Source of the DNA: Bacteroidota bacterium
GTDB lineage: Bacteria; Bacteroidota; Bacteroidia; Bacteroidales; UBA4417
DNA: 38,693 bases
NCBI GenBank assembly: GCA_020048595.1
Contig: JAIFMH010000034.1
Span: forward strand, 1-38,693
Reading direction: 5' to 3'
Made by a program: the position numbers and the translations under genes. The notes below the pieces were generated by a model, which was not told the DNA's origin, did not search any database, and saw only the letters and a program-made list of their open reading frames with translations. This document shows, in pieces, positions 1 through 9,121 of this stretch (the stretch's first letter is position 1; every line of letters starts with the position of its first letter).

Positions 1-1481
1 AGCAGGGCATTGTCCATTACAGGACGATCGATGTTTTCGCCCCAGTCGCCCCAGTCCCAGCCACCATCGCGGTGAACCAAAAGACCGTCCGGGCCAAGTT
101 TCCACAAATCCAGATAATGTTTTACCGCAGGGTAGGCGTGTTTGATCGTAGCATTATCACCTGTGTATAGATAATAATACCAGAATCCATGCATACCGAT
201 GCTCGAAAGCATTTGCCCGGGAAGTTCCTTGTCCCAACTTCCGGCAGGAACGGGAGAATACAGCACACCATCAGGTTTCTGCCAGTCGACCAGATTGAGA
301 ATAGATTTTTTAATCAGCGGCTGTGCTTTCAGGTCGCACGAATGTAAAATCTCACCCAACACGATAGCGGCATCGCCCCACCACTGGGCACGTTCGCGGT
401 CGGGGTCCTGGATGGCATCGCGCATATTCACGTTCATTGTGTTACGGCATTTCAACCACAACGAGTTCAGAAAAAGATCGTCGCAATCGAAACTGCCGGT
501 AAACTCGGTATTGTAGCGGGTTTCGCGGTAGCAAAGTTCCAGTATTTCGACTCCGGAAGGAATGCTGTAAATCATCCAGTGACCGTTCAGGTAGGCCAGG
601 CTTTCAAATTCCTGAACGCCCTCTTTGGTAACATATTCCGAGCGGTAGTTGTATTCGCTACCCCCTTTGTAATTGTCGGTACGCATGTCGATGGTCAATC
701 CTGCCGGAGCTTTTATCTTCAGGTAGGGCGAAATGGTAATGTTACGGGGAAGAGTGGCAATAATGGGTTTGCCATCGCTAATCTTCGGCAGTTGGGCATC
801 GTTTTCATATTTGGTCAACGTTTCCACTTTCCAAAGCGGGATGGGCCGCTCAACGAGTTTGTTCCAGGGGGCGGCAGGCGGAGTGCCCAAGGTCATGGCC
901 TGAGACCAGGACGAATCATCGAAATCAGGAGCATTCCAGTTCCCGATATCTTTCCGGGCATCAAAATGAATGTTGTCGTCGGGCATGCGGTAATTAGGAT
1001 GAGGTTCGCCGGTAACCCCATAAGCGGGATGGCGCATGGCCTTCCATGTTTGATCGGTACCTGTAATTTTGTCGTCGATATTAAATTCGGCTACTAATCC
1101 GGCTTTGCCGCTGTTCTTGTGCGAAAACCCGTCTTTGCCCCAGTACCACGATAAAATTGCAATAGTGTTTCCCCCCTTTTTCAGGAACCGGCTAACATCC
1201 ACCACATCAAAATAGGTGTCGTTGGGATTGGGGCCACGTTTCAGGCCTCCTTCGTAAACCACTAGCTCACCATTCACCCAAAGCCAGTATTTCGAATCGA
1301 CAGCTATCCGGGCGGTTGCCTTTTGGGGCTTCGCGGACAGGTCAATGTTTTTCCGAAACACCTGCCAGATGTTGGTGTCGTTTTTGCTCTCAACAGCTGA
1401 GATCCATTGGGATTGCCACGATTGAGCCTGTGAGCTGAAAACAGCTAAAAACAGAAATAAAAAAAGGATGGATTTCTTCAT
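1..1481 (-). CDS. Secreted GH78-like alpha-L-rhamnosidase, C-terminus outside window
   Basis: About 493 residues are visible, running off the left edge. It starts at an ATG at 1481 with a hydrophobic signal peptide ending near FSSQAQS, so it should be exported. After a sandwich region around residues 30-130 (WISAVES, KYWLWVNGELV) comes a second beta domain and then an alpha-toroid catalytic region. The motif DPDRERAQWWGDAA, near residue 375, is the hallmark stretch of GH78-type rhamnosidases (usually D-x-P-x-R-E-R-x-x-W-x-G-D). DGGWDWGDWGEN lies just before the window edge. GH78 enzymes release terminal alpha-L-rhamnose. It is the last visible gene of the minus-strand series, 26 bases past the chimeric fragment at 1508-2089. 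The family is fairly sure; rhamnose specificity is inferred from family alone. Confidence 0.8.
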   Translation of the reverse strand, partial: MKKSILFLFLFLAVFSSQAQSWQSQWISAVESKNDTNIWQVFRKNIDLSAKPQKATARIAVDSKYWLWVNGELVVYEGGLKRGPNPNDTYFDVVDVSRFLKKGGNTIAILSWYWGKDGFSHKNSGKAGLVAEFNIDDKITGTDQTWKAMRHPAYGVTGEPHPNYRMPDDNIHFDARKDIGNWNAPDFDDSSWSQAMTLGTPPAAPWNKLVERPIPLWKVETLTKYENDAQLPKISDGKPIIATLPRNITISPYLKIKAPAGLTIDMRTDNYKGGSEYNYRSEYVTKEGVQEFESLAYLNGHWMIYSIPSGVEILELCYRETRYNTEFTGSFDCDDLFLNSLWLKCRNTMNVNMRDAIQDPDRERAQWWGDAAIVLGEILHSCDLKAQPLIKKSILNLVDWQKPDGVLYSPVPAGSWDKELPGQMLSSIGMHGFWYYYLYTGDNATIKHAYPAVKHYLDLWKLGPDGLLVHRDGGWDWGDWGENIDRPVMDNAL

Positions 1482-1507
1482 TTGATAAAATTTTAACTTC
1501 ATTAAAT

Positions 1508-2089
1508 CTATATTGATAAAGATCGCACGGTCTCCAGCATGGTAAGAATATTTTCTTCCGGGGTGTCATCCTGCACGTTGTGGGCAGGAGCAATGATGTA
1601 ACCTCCATGATTGCCCAGTATTTTTGCCCTTCGCGTTACTTCTTCCCTGATCTGTTCAGGAGTCCGGTTGGGCAATAAATCCTGCACACAAATGCCCCCA
1701 AAAAATGAAATTGAACGACCAAACTCTTCTGAAAGGCTTTCAGGCTCCATGTTGGAAGCCATCGGCTGAATCGGATTCAAGAAATCGAGCCCCAGTTCAA
1801 TAAATTCGGGAATAAGTGGCCGGATTGCGCCGCAGGTGTGCCATGCTATCTTGATTTCCTGATTTACCTGCCTGAACTCATGGAAAATCCTCCATTGAAC
1901 CTTCTGCTGATCCATCTGCCTGATGCGGTTAGCCATCAGATTAGATACTTCGATTTCGATCGTATTTAGCCCTGGGTTTAGAAGTTTCCCAATTCTGGTC
2001 GTAAAAGGGATACTCCACAGGATACCGGCGTCCTGACCATTATTTCTCATTTGCAATCTTCTTTTATGATTTTTTATTTCGTAAGCCAT
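1508..2089 (-). pseudogene. Chimeric open frame: glycosidase C-terminal piece joined to UroD-family C-terminal piece
   Basis: This 193-codon frame is probably not a genuine gene. Codons 1-15 are out-of-frame reading through the 3' end of the symporter gene (overlap 2064-2089). Residues about 16-71 (NGQDAGILWSIPF, LNTIEIEVSNLMANRIR) match the C-terminal galactose-binding-like domain of large secreted glycosidases, where a short loop normally leads on to the protein's end. From about residue 73 the text changes to the C-terminal third of a uroporphyrinogen decarboxylase/methyltransferase-like protein: IKIAWHTCGAIRPLIPEFIE, LDFLNPIQPMA, GGYIIAPAHNVQDDTPEENI. The junction is near 1870. The UroD piece lacks its first two thirds and so its active site. 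Either a deletion fused two genes in frame by chance, or the assembly is wrong here. Confidence 0.75.
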
Positions 2090-3611
2090 AAAGCATCAAC
2101 TTTTCGTCAACAGGCTTTCCTTTAAACAGGTAGCTGGCACCCCAACCGACAAAGAACAGTACAAAATGACTGTAAACGCCAAGCATATAGGTGTGATGAG
2201 GAAAATTGAGATTGCCCAAATCCCAAAGTAGTTGTTTTGTCCCGTTCACTTCGTGACTGGTGGTTGTAAGCGTAGCCCAAGCTGTAAAAAGAATACAGGC
2301 AACCATGCCAACATACAATCCTTTCTCATTTGCCTTTGGAATCAGAATACCAAGCAGGAACATCCCAACAATTCCGGCAGAGAAAATGGCATATAATCCA
2401 AATACTACTCCAAGTACACCTTCTCCCCCCCAGTAGTAATAAATGGTGGCTATCACCGCCGAAAGCAATCCGGAAACCACGATGATTATCCGTGCCATCC
2501 TGAGTTTTTTGTGGTCGTTTACATTCTTTTTAAAGCGGGCATAAAAGTCTTCCACACCAATGGCGGAAAGACAGTTAATATCTGAAGCTATTGTGGAAAT
2601 GGCTGCAGCTATCAAAGCTGCAATGATAAATCCTTTAACTCCTACCGGAAGTTGGGTGGTAATGAAGTGCGGAAATACACCTTCGCTGACCATTCCTTCC
2701 GGTAACAACCCGGGAGAAAGTTTATAAAATGCAAATAAAGCTGAGCCTATAAACATGAACATTGCCCATAACGGAACACTCAACAATACTCCAATCAGAG
2801 AAGCCCTGATTGCTTCCTTATCGGATTTGGCTGCCAGGTAACGCTGAACAATGGTTTGATCGGTTCCATATTTTTGAAGAGCATAAAATATTCCATTGAT
2901 CGCCATCACGATAAAAGTAAGTTTGGCGAAATCAATATTGTAAGGACTAAAACTGATTTTGTTCGCTTCGTTCATCACCCTGAAAACCTCTGCCGGTCCT
3001 CCCGCCGGGACAAAAAGAATAATGCCGATACAAATCAAGCCTCCCAGCATCAGCCAGATTCCCTGGAAAACATCCATCCAGATCACACCTTCAAGGCCGC
3101 CAAAGAAGGTAATTACAATGATGGCGATCGTTACAATCCATATTGTAGTAAGTACATCGGCTCCCATCATTGTTCCCAGGGCCAGACTCATCAGATAAAC
3201 TACAGTTCCCAGTTTTGAGAAATGCATCAGCATGAATGCCATGGAGCTGTAAATGCGGGCAGGCAATCCAAATCGCTTCTCAAAATACTCATAGGCGCTT
3301 ATTCCTATTGACCTCCTGAACAAGGGAACTATGAATCCGATCAACCCCACAAGTACAACTGGCACCATCAATCCCTGCACCAACAATAACCAGTTTGACT
3401 TAAATCCTGTTGCAGGGTAAGCCAGAAAGGTAATACTGCTGATAAGAGTTGCCATAATTGAAATACCAATTGCCCATGGAGGGATGTTTCGTCCCCCTGT
3501 AAAAAATTTATCAGAAGTTTTCTGTCTTTTGGCGAAAAACATCCCAATGTAAATGGCAACCGCCACAGATAAAATAATAATTGAATAATCAATCCATCCT
3601 ATTGTTCCCAT
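2064..3611 (-). CDS. Sodium:solute symporter (SSS family)
   Basis: This 515-residue inner-membrane protein has about thirteen hydrophobic segments, a normal length and layout for the SSS/SGLT superfamily. It couples sodium entry to uptake of a sugar or organic acid. The segment ATLISSITFLAYPATGF (about residues 54-70) fits the conserved early helix of the family, and GGLEGVIWMDVFQG (about 171-184) and AAAISTIASDINCLSA (about 337-352) are other typical SSS stretches, the last forming part of the sodium site. It starts 5 bases after the DUF1537 kinase stop, so it belongs to the same operon as kinase, PdxA-like dehydrogenase, DapA-like lyase and alcohol dehydrogenase. That position suggests it imports the acid sugar they consume. 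Substrate cannot be read from sequence. Confidence 0.88.
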   Translation of the reverse strand: MGTIGWIDYSIIILSVAVAIYIGMFFAKRQKTSDKFFTGGRNIPPWAIGISIMATLISSITFLAYPATGFKSNWLLLVQGLMVPVVLVGLIGFIVPLFRRSIGISAYEYFEKRFGLPARIYSSMAFMLMHFSKLGTVVYLMSLALGTMMGADVLTTIWIVTIAIIVITFFGGLEGVIWMDVFQGIWLMLGGLICIGIILFVPAGGPAEVFRVMNEANKISFSPYNIDFAKLTFIVMAINGIFYALQKYGTDQTIVQRYLAAKSDKEAIRASLIGVLLSVPLWAMFMFIGSALFAFYKLSPGLLPEGMVSEGVFPHFITTQLPVGVKGFIIAALIAAAISTIASDINCLSAIGVEDFYARFKKNVNDHKKLRMARIIIVVSGLLSAVIATIYYYWGGEGVLGVVFGLYAIFSAGIVGMFLLGILIPKANEKGLYVGMVACILFTAWATLTTTSHEVNGTKQLLWDLGNLNFPHHTYMLGVYSHFVLFFVGWGASYLFKGKPVDEKLMLYGLRNKKS

Positions 3612-3616
3612 AAAAT

Positions 3617-4765
3617 TTACTTTTTAACATTAATATTTGATTCATTTTTTTTGAAGTTCCAGATTTGTTCAGGGAATTGATAACTCCCCGGTTTTATTGT
3701 TATATATATATTGTCTTTGTTTCTGTTTTTCATTCTGACAACCCCCGGGGCATATTCGAATGTGGGTATAAATTGTGTGTAATTCAGCTTATAGAGTATT
3801 GCCGAGGTTGTTGCTCCGCCTTCAATAACCAACTCATTGACATTCACTTTGGAAAGGATATTACTTACCACTTCAGACATTAAATTCTTTATTTTGTCTG
3901 CTGCCTCTTTTCCCTGCAAAACAGGTTCTCCGATGGCAAGAATTGCATTTTCTCCTTTTTGCATGATAGCAACCACTTCCGAAGCGTAATCATTTATCTT
4001 CTTTTCGCAGTCGGGAGTATCAATGATCAGGGGCGACAGGTAAGTAACATACGCACCACTTGCGGATGATTTTTCAACTTCCTTCCTGCTGTTGGCAAAA
4101 GCGCTACCACGAACAAACAAGGCATTTTTCAGCACAGGAAAAATTGTTTTACCTGTTAAAGTATGATGACCCATGATTTCAAGAAATGCCGCGAAGAAAG
4201 CAGCAGAACCGGCAAGGATAGTTTCGTAATTCCTTAATCGGGCAGCACTTTTCAGATCTTCTTCTGATGTGGCATCCTTGATTGAAATATCGGGATGTTT
4301 TGCACTTTCAACCCCAACAATTTCCTTTACTGCTGAACTCTTCGCCGGGAAATCCGGGTCTTTCGAAAAACCTGTTTCATGCAGGGGAATACCATCAATA
4401 TAATAGGTGCCTTTCATGATTATCCTGCCCGAAGCGGGATTTGCAGGACATAAGACCACTTTCTTTTTACTTTCTGCCTTTAATTGCGCAACCAGCTCTG
4501 CCATTACATGACCGCGTAGCACAGAATCGGTTTTCTTGAAAATAGATTCAATTCCACCGACTGTTAAATTACTTACCGTGTGATAGGTGATTTTTTCAGC
4601 GTCTTCCACACACATCGACCGGGAATCGGTTGAAACTACCCAGAGGTCTGCATCAGGACAAGGGATGTCAGAAAGGGTCGAAAGCACCACCCTGAGTCCG
4701 TATCTGAGTCCGATTCCGGCAATCTCGGCTCCACCGGTAATATCGTCGGCTATTACTGCTATCAT
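3617..4765 (-). CDS. DUF1537 four-carbon acid sugar kinase family protein
   Basis: The 382-residue product has the N-terminal DUF1537 signature IAVIADDITGGAEIAG (residues 2-17), TDSVLRGHVMAEL (about 92-104), CPANPASGRII, and the C-terminal nucleotide-binding motif LVIEGGATTSAILYKL with APGVVRM after it. Family members (YgbK, DtnK, OtnK, DenK) use ATP to phosphorylate D-threonate, D-erythronate or related acids at C4. Its start overlaps the stop of the PdxA-like gene by 4 bases (4762-4765), the gene pair characteristic of threonate/erythronate pathways. The length is a little short of the usual 400-430 residues, but both domains are recognisable. The exact acid is not determined; the tight pairing makes a four-carbon acid phosphate the best guess. 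Confidence 0.85.
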   Translation of the reverse strand: MIAVIADDITGGAEIAGIGLRYGLRVVLSTLSDIPCPDADLWVVSTDSRSMCVEDAEKITYHTVSNLTVGGIESIFKKTDSVLRGHVMAELVAQLKAESKKKVVLCPANPASGRIIMKGTYYIDGIPLHETGFSKDPDFPAKSSAVKEIVGVESAKHPDISIKDATSEEDLKSAARLRNYETILAGSAAFFAAFLEIMGHHTLTGKTIFPVLKNALFVRGSAFANSRKEVEKSSASGAYVTYLSPLIIDTPDCEKKINDYASEVVAIMQKGENAILAIGEPVLQGKEAADKIKNLMSEVVSNILSKVNVNELVIEGGATTSAILYKLNYTQFIPTFEYAPGVVRMKNRNKDNIYITIKPGSYQFPEQIWNFKKNESNINVKK

Positions 4766-5781
4766 TTCTTGGATGTTGTCATTCTTATGGTATAATCGAT
4801 AGAAGTAAGCATGGCCTTTTCACTGGCAATGCCCTTTCCGGCAATTTCAAAGGCAGTACCATGATCAACCGATACTCTGATAATTGGAAGTCCCAGCGTA
4901 ATATTCACACCTTCAACATCCAAAGTCTTTTTGGATTTATTATAATTGAAACCCACCACTTTGAAAGGAATGTGCCCCTGATCGTGGTACATGGCCACGC
5001 AACCATCATACATACCGCCAATGGCTTTTGAAAAGAGTGTATCGGGAGGAACGGGACCTGTAACGTTTAATCCTTCACTTTGCAATGCTTTAATTGCCGG
5101 TATAATCTCCCTTTCCTCTTCCCAGCCAAACAGTCCGTTATCGCCCGAATGAGGATTAAGTCCTGCCACTGCAATTCTTGGTTCGGCAATGCCAAAACCC
5201 CTGCAGGCATCATACAAAAGTCTGGACACTTCAATAATCCGGTCTTTCTGTACACGGTCGCAGGCCTCACGCAGCGATACATGTGTGGATACATGAATAA
5301 CACGCAGATTATTGTGAACCAGCAACATGGCGTACTTTTTAGTATTGGTATAATGGGCATAAATTTCGGTATGTCCCGAGAAATGAAAACCGGCCAGGTT
5401 GATGGCTTCCTTGTTGATGGGCGCTGTAACCGTAGCATCCACTTCACCGCTTTTGGCCAATTCGATTACTTTTACAATGGATTCAAATGCAGCTCTGCCC
5501 GCTTCGGCCGATACGACTCCGTATGCTACATTTTGCTTGAAATTGGCCAGGTCAAACACATCGATGGTGCCATACCTGCTTTTAGCATCGCGGATATTAC
5601 TAATTGCATTGACTTTCAGTGCAACATTCAAAAAGTCAACTGCCTGCTGTATCACTCCTGCATCACCCACCACAACAGGCTTGCATTGCGAGTAAACTGA
5701 TCTTTTCAGAAGCGCTTTTACTATGATCTCCGGGCCGATTCCCGCAGGATCGCCCATTGAAATTCCAATAATTGGTTTCAT
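4762..5781 (-). CDS. pdxA: PdxA-family 4-phospho-sugar-acid dehydrogenase (PdxA2-like)
   Basis: This 339-residue protein is full length for PdxA. It shows GISMGDPAGIGPEI at residues 5-18, metal-site histidines in FHFSGHTEIYAHY and in MYHDQGHIPFKV, and GLNPHSGDNGLFG (about 208-220). PdxA in vitamin B6 synthesis oxidises 4-phosphohydroxy-L-threonine. PdxA2 paralogues next to DUF1537 kinases oxidise and decarboxylate 4-phospho-D-threonate or 4-phospho-D-erythronate to dihydroxyacetone phosphate and CO2. The gene overlaps both neighbours, 1 base with the DapA-like gene and 4 bases with the kinase, so translation is probably coupled. Context favours the catabolic PdxA2 role over pyridoxal phosphate synthesis. 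Confidence 0.88.
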   Translation of the reverse strand: MKPIIGISMGDPAGIGPEIIVKALLKRSVYSQCKPVVVGDAGVIQQAVDFLNVALKVNAISNIRDAKSRYGTIDVFDLANFKQNVAYGVVSAEAGRAAFESIVKVIELAKSGEVDATVTAPINKEAINLAGFHFSGHTEIYAHYTNTKKYAMLLVHNNLRVIHVSTHVSLREACDRVQKDRIIEVSRLLYDACRGFGIAEPRIAVAGLNPHSGDNGLFGWEEEREIIPAIKALQSEGLNVTGPVPPDTLFSKAIGGMYDGCVAMYHDQGHIPFKVVGFNYNKSKKTLDVEGVNITLGLPIIRVSVDHGTAFEIAGKGIASEKAMLTSIDYTIRMTTSKK

Positions 5782-6689
5782 TATTTAAGTTTATATTTTT
5801 TGATTATTTTTTGAGTTTCTTTTATTATCTCTTTTTGCTCTGCAACGGCAATATCGGTTAACGGGGGTAACGCATAAGGTTGACACAAGCCTAATACACT
5901 CATCATCACTTTCAGTGCCTGTAACGAATTCCCCAATGTCCTGCCCGACTGGTAAATTTTGGCAATTTCGTCCGTTTCCATTTGAAGCTGTTCAACCTTT
6001 TGCCATTGTTCAGCCTTAGCATATTCACACATAGCGCGGAACATTCCGGGAGCAAAGTTGCCGGTACTGGGTACGAGTCCATCGGCCCCAAGTTGTAAGG
6101 CTTTTGCCGATACGGCTGCATAGCCCAGAAAATAGGAAAAGTTTTCCCTGTCTTTAAAAAGTTTTAAACACTGCTCCATGCGGGCTTCGTCCCTTTCCGA
6201 ATCCTTGAAACCGCATATGTGCTTTACTTTACTTAGTTCATTCACCACTTCAACGGGGATCGACATTTTGGTTGTAGATGGAATATTATAAACCATCATC
6301 GGAAAATTGATTCTTTCAGCTAGGGTTTTGAAATACCCAAACATCTGTTCGGAAGTTAAGGGGTAATAATAAGGCAAAATTGAAACGATGACATCGGCAC
6401 CTGCCTGAATGTATGCCTTGGCATTAGCAATATTCTCTTCCACACAGTTACCACAGATGCCTGCATAAATCTTTACCCTTCCGGCAACAGTTTCTGAAGC
6501 CAGCTTTACAAGCCTCCTGCTCTCATCCATTGAGACAGAAGGTGATTCTCCGGTAGTCCCAAGTACCAGCATTGAAACACCATTTCGGGCAAGGAAATCT
6601 GCAATTTTAACAACTGCAGTCTCGTCTAATTTCCGTTCACTGCTAACGGGCGTAACCATTGGGACAATAACCCCATTATACTTTTTCAT
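5781..6689 (-). CDS. DapA/N-acetylneuraminate lyase family aldolase
   Basis: This 302-residue TIM-barrel protein belongs to the class I DHDPS/NAL superfamily. It carries LGTTGESPSVS (about 43-53), the catalytic tyrosine in MVYNIPSTT (about 132-140), and the Schiff-base lysine in ICGFKDSERD (about 158-167). Members condense or cleave pyruvate with an aldehyde: dihydrodipicolinate synthase, sialic acid lyase, 2-keto-3-deoxygluconate aldolase and related enzymes. It sits inside a sugar-acid operon with a DUF1537 kinase and PdxA, so cleavage of a 2-keto-3-deoxy sugar acid is more likely than lysine biosynthesis. It is 14 bases from the alcohol dehydrogenase stop, and its stop overlaps the PdxA start (TAATG). 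Substrate is unresolved. Confidence 0.88.
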   Translation of the reverse strand: MKKYNGVIVPMVTPVSSERKLDETAVVKIADFLARNGVSMLVLGTTGESPSVSMDESRRLVKLASETVAGRVKIYAGICGNCVEENIANAKAYIQAGADVIVSILPYYYPLTSEQMFGYFKTLAERINFPMMVYNIPSTTKMSIPVEVVNELSKVKHICGFKDSERDEARMEQCLKLFKDRENFSYFLGYAAVSAKALQLGADGLVPSTGNFAPGMFRAMCEYAKAEQWQKVEQLQMETDEIAKIYQSGRTLGNSLQALKVMMSVLGLCQPYALPPLTDIAVAEQKEIIKETQKIIKKYKLK

Positions 6690-6703
6690 TATAGCAATTT
6701 ATA

Positions 6704-7849
6704 TTAGAATAATTTATGATAGATTGATTTTGCATCTTCCAGCGTTAGTTCCCTCGGGTTGTTTTTCAACAAGCGTTGCACGCCCATGGCTTTGGTTGCC
6801 AGGCCGTCGACACTGGACTTATCAATTCCCAAAGCGGATAGTTTTGTTGGCACATTACAGGATACCAGCAATTCAGTCAGTTTCTCAACTGCCTGCCTAA
6901 TCATTGCTGTTTCCGGCAACGAGCTGTCCACACCCAGCGCAGCAGCAATTTGTGCATGCTTTTTTACATCAGCCGGTGCATTAAATTCGAAAACAGCAGG
7001 CAGCAGGATGGCATTGGCCAAACCGTGGGGGATATGAAATTCACCACCCAAAGGATAAGATAAAGCATGAACTGCCGATGTATTGACAGGCCCCAGGCAT
7101 AACCCACCATAATAACTTCCAATAGATAGATTGGTACGTGCCTGCATATCCGTACCATCGTGATAAGCCCTGAGCAGACTGCCCGCAATCAGGCGAACTC
7201 CCTCCAGAGCATACAAATCAATCAGCGGATGTGCAAATTTGTTGGTGTATGCTTCGATGCAATGGCAAAGGGCATCAATACCCGTTTCGGCAGTTATTGA
7301 AGGAGGCATGCCAACAGTAAGTACCGGATCCACAATCACCAAATCAGGCACCAGAAACGGACTGATAATCCCTTTCTTCATGTTATCAGTTTCATCTAAC
7401 AGAATGGAATTGGGCGACGATTCGCTGCCCGTTCCGGAAGTGGAGGGTATGCAGGCGAGAAATGTTGACCTACCATTCAGATTACCTATACCTATCATTT
7501 CGGTGATGCTTTGCCTGTTGTTTATTTTTGCAGCAATAACTTTTGCAACATCCATTACGCTTCCGCCACCTATGCCTGCCACAGCATCGATTGGTTGTTT
7601 ATTCAACGATGCCAGAATTGCCTCCACATCATTAATGGTTGGCTCTTTTTGAATGGGGTCAATCAGTATAGCTGAAATGTCATTGGCTTCCAATGCGGGT
7701 AACAAACCTGAAGCAATATTCCGAAGCGGAGAAGCTATGATACAAAGCAGGTTTTTTATACCCATGTTTTTTAGTTCATCCGGTAATTGCAACAGGGCAT
7801 TCTCTCCAAACAGCACCTTCCGGGGCTGTGAAATTGATAATTGTCTCAT
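6704..7849 (-). CDS. Iron-containing (group III) alcohol dehydrogenase
   Basis: This 381-residue protein has the family's nucleotide-binding motif AGIGGGSVMDVAK (about 91-103), then IPSTSGTGSE (about 134-143) and the metal-site region GIDALCHCIEAY (about 191-202). HALSYPLGGEFHIPHGLANA supplies the other histidine ligands. The family reduces aldehydes or oxidises alcohols with NAD(P), typically with Fe or Zn; lactaldehyde reductase and hydroxy-acid dehydrogenases are examples. In this operon it could handle an aldehyde released by the DapA-like lyase 14 bases downstream, or a hydroxy acid entering the DUF1537-PdxA steps. Its start is 3 bases from the stop of the secreted propeller gene, so a single transcript is likely. 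Confidence 0.88.
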   Translation of the reverse strand: MRQLSISQPRKVLFGENALLQLPDELKNMGIKNLLCIIASPLRNIASGLLPALEANDISAILIDPIQKEPTINDVEAILASLNKQPIDAVAGIGGGSVMDVAKVIAAKINNRQSITEMIGIGNLNGRSTFLACIPSTSGTGSESSPNSILLDETDNMKKGIISPFLVPDLVIVDPVLTVGMPPSITAETGIDALCHCIEAYTNKFAHPLIDLYALEGVRLIAGSLLRAYHDGTDMQARTNLSIGSYYGGLCLGPVNTSAVHALSYPLGGEFHIPHGLANAILLPAVFEFNAPADVKKHAQIAAALGVDSSLPETAMIRQAVEKLTELLVSCNVPTKLSALGIDKSSVDGLATKAMGVQRLLKNNPRELTLEDAKSIYHKLF

Positions 7850-7852
7850 AGT

Positions 7853-9013
7853 TTATGGTTTCCAGATCGTTTCTGCAATATGTTGCTGTGGATTTTCCTT
7901 TGTAGCCCAATAATAAAGAGCCACGAGTTTATTTTTATGGTTTACCGCCAGGCGCGGATATCCGAAATCCTTGTCGCCAAATTTGTCAGGTTGGAAGTCA
8001 TCCCTTACAATCAATTCCTCACCCCAGCTTTTTCCACCGTCGGAACTAATCCTTGCAAAAAGTTTTGCCCTGGTACGGTCGCCATAAGCACAGGCTATCC
8101 TACCGTCATTGAGTGCCACTATTGCCGGAGGATTTCCGTTCCCTTCGCCCGTTTCACCTACACGGCTCAGAAAACTCCAGGTCTTACCATTATCAGCAGA
8201 ACCATAAGCATCCACCCAGCAAACATCTTTATCGAGCATGCGTCGACGTAAAGCAACAGTTATTGAACCATCTTTCAGACGGCATACCGCAGGCATTACA
8301 GCACGGTATGGGTCACTGAGCGGCACAATCCATGTTACAAACCGGAATGATTTGCCACCATCGGTAGTTTCGGCTACATAGGTTTTGTCTTTCCCGGAAC
8401 CATTTTGCTTTGGCCTGGCTGACATAAACACCAAACACGAGGTTGGTCCGGTCACCAGATATCCGGTTCGTGAAGTACAAATCATTCCCGAAAGATTAGG
8501 GTCTTCCATCAGACCGTTGAAACGATAGGGCCCACGCCAGTTTTTACCCTTGTTTTCCGAAATAAAAAAAGCTCCGTCCGGGTCGAGTGAACCATGATAC
8601 CCAATTCCCATCACCCGCATGGCAAAACCCGGGGCTTTAAAATTTATCTGTCCGGGTGAGGCGACAGGTTCCAAACCATCGCCAACAAAATTTGACGGGT
8701 CTTCCTGTTTCCAAGTCTTTCCCCCATCGGTGCTGCGTGCCAGCCGGCTTTTGATATTCCTGGTCGTATCCGACATTCCTTCGATGTTATGACCTTTTTG
8801 CTCGACAAATCTGCCATACGAATATCCCACCAGAATTTCCTTTCCATTGTCCCATGACCAAACACCATTGTTGGCGGGCCATCCACCAAACTTGTTTTTT
8901 TCCTGAAATGCTATACCATTTTTTGCACCTTTTACTGTTTGTGCATCAGTACTTTTAAAGCCAATCAACAGCAGAGTGGCAATTATCCATGTCAGATTTA
9001 CTGTTCTTTTCAT
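7853..9013 (-). CDS. Secreted BNR/Asp-box sialidase-like beta-propeller protein
   Basis: This 386-residue protein starts with a signal peptide (MKRTVNLTW..STDAQT) and is AT-rich like the native background. Asp-box repeats of the S-x-D-x-G-x-x-W type recur: STDGGKTWKQE (about 94-104), ENKGKNWRGP, TTDGGKSF, SADNGKTWSFL and SSDGGKSWGEE, the pattern of sialidase-fold six-bladed propellers. YPRLAVNHKNKLVALYYW near the end is also typical of this fold. It may be an exo-sialidase or a glycosidase acting on another acidic sugar; I cannot confirm the arginine triad. Its signal peptide resembles that of the neighbouring 1040-aa protein. It lies 109 bases downstream of that gene and 3 bases upstream of the alcohol dehydrogenase. 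Confidence 0.75.
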   Translation of the reverse strand: MKRTVNLTWIIATLLLIGFKSTDAQTVKGAKNGIAFQEKNKFGGWPANNGVWSWDNGKEILVGYSYGRFVEQKGHNIEGMSDTTRNIKSRLARSTDGGKTWKQEDPSNFVGDGLEPVASPGQINFKAPGFAMRVMGIGYHGSLDPDGAFFISENKGKNWRGPYRFNGLMEDPNLSGMICTSRTGYLVTGPTSCLVFMSARPKQNGSGKDKTYVAETTDGGKSFRFVTWIVPLSDPYRAVMPAVCRLKDGSITVALRRRMLDKDVCWVDAYGSADNGKTWSFLSRVGETGEGNGNPPAIVALNDGRIACAYGDRTRAKLFARISSDGGKSWGEELIVRDDFQPDKFGDKDFGYPRLAVNHKNKLVALYYWATKENPQQHIAETIWKP

Positions 9014-9121
9014 TTTTTATATAGATTAATTCTCATTTGAGAAAAAAATTTACTTAAACTAAATTCAGAGCCCAACTGTGTTATCCTTTGCTTTCCATCG
9101 GTAAAAAATTGGTTTTCGATT

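Noticed and set aside
5080..5700. 206-codon plus-strand open frame
   Set aside because: Antisense to the PdxA-like gene, whose catalytic motifs are all present on the minus strand.
9014..9121. Possible coding tail (ITQLGSEFSLSKFFSQMRI) between the 1040-aa and BNR genes
   Set aside because: Could be another 3' stub, but it is short, matches no family I know, and does not share the KLDF-type ending.
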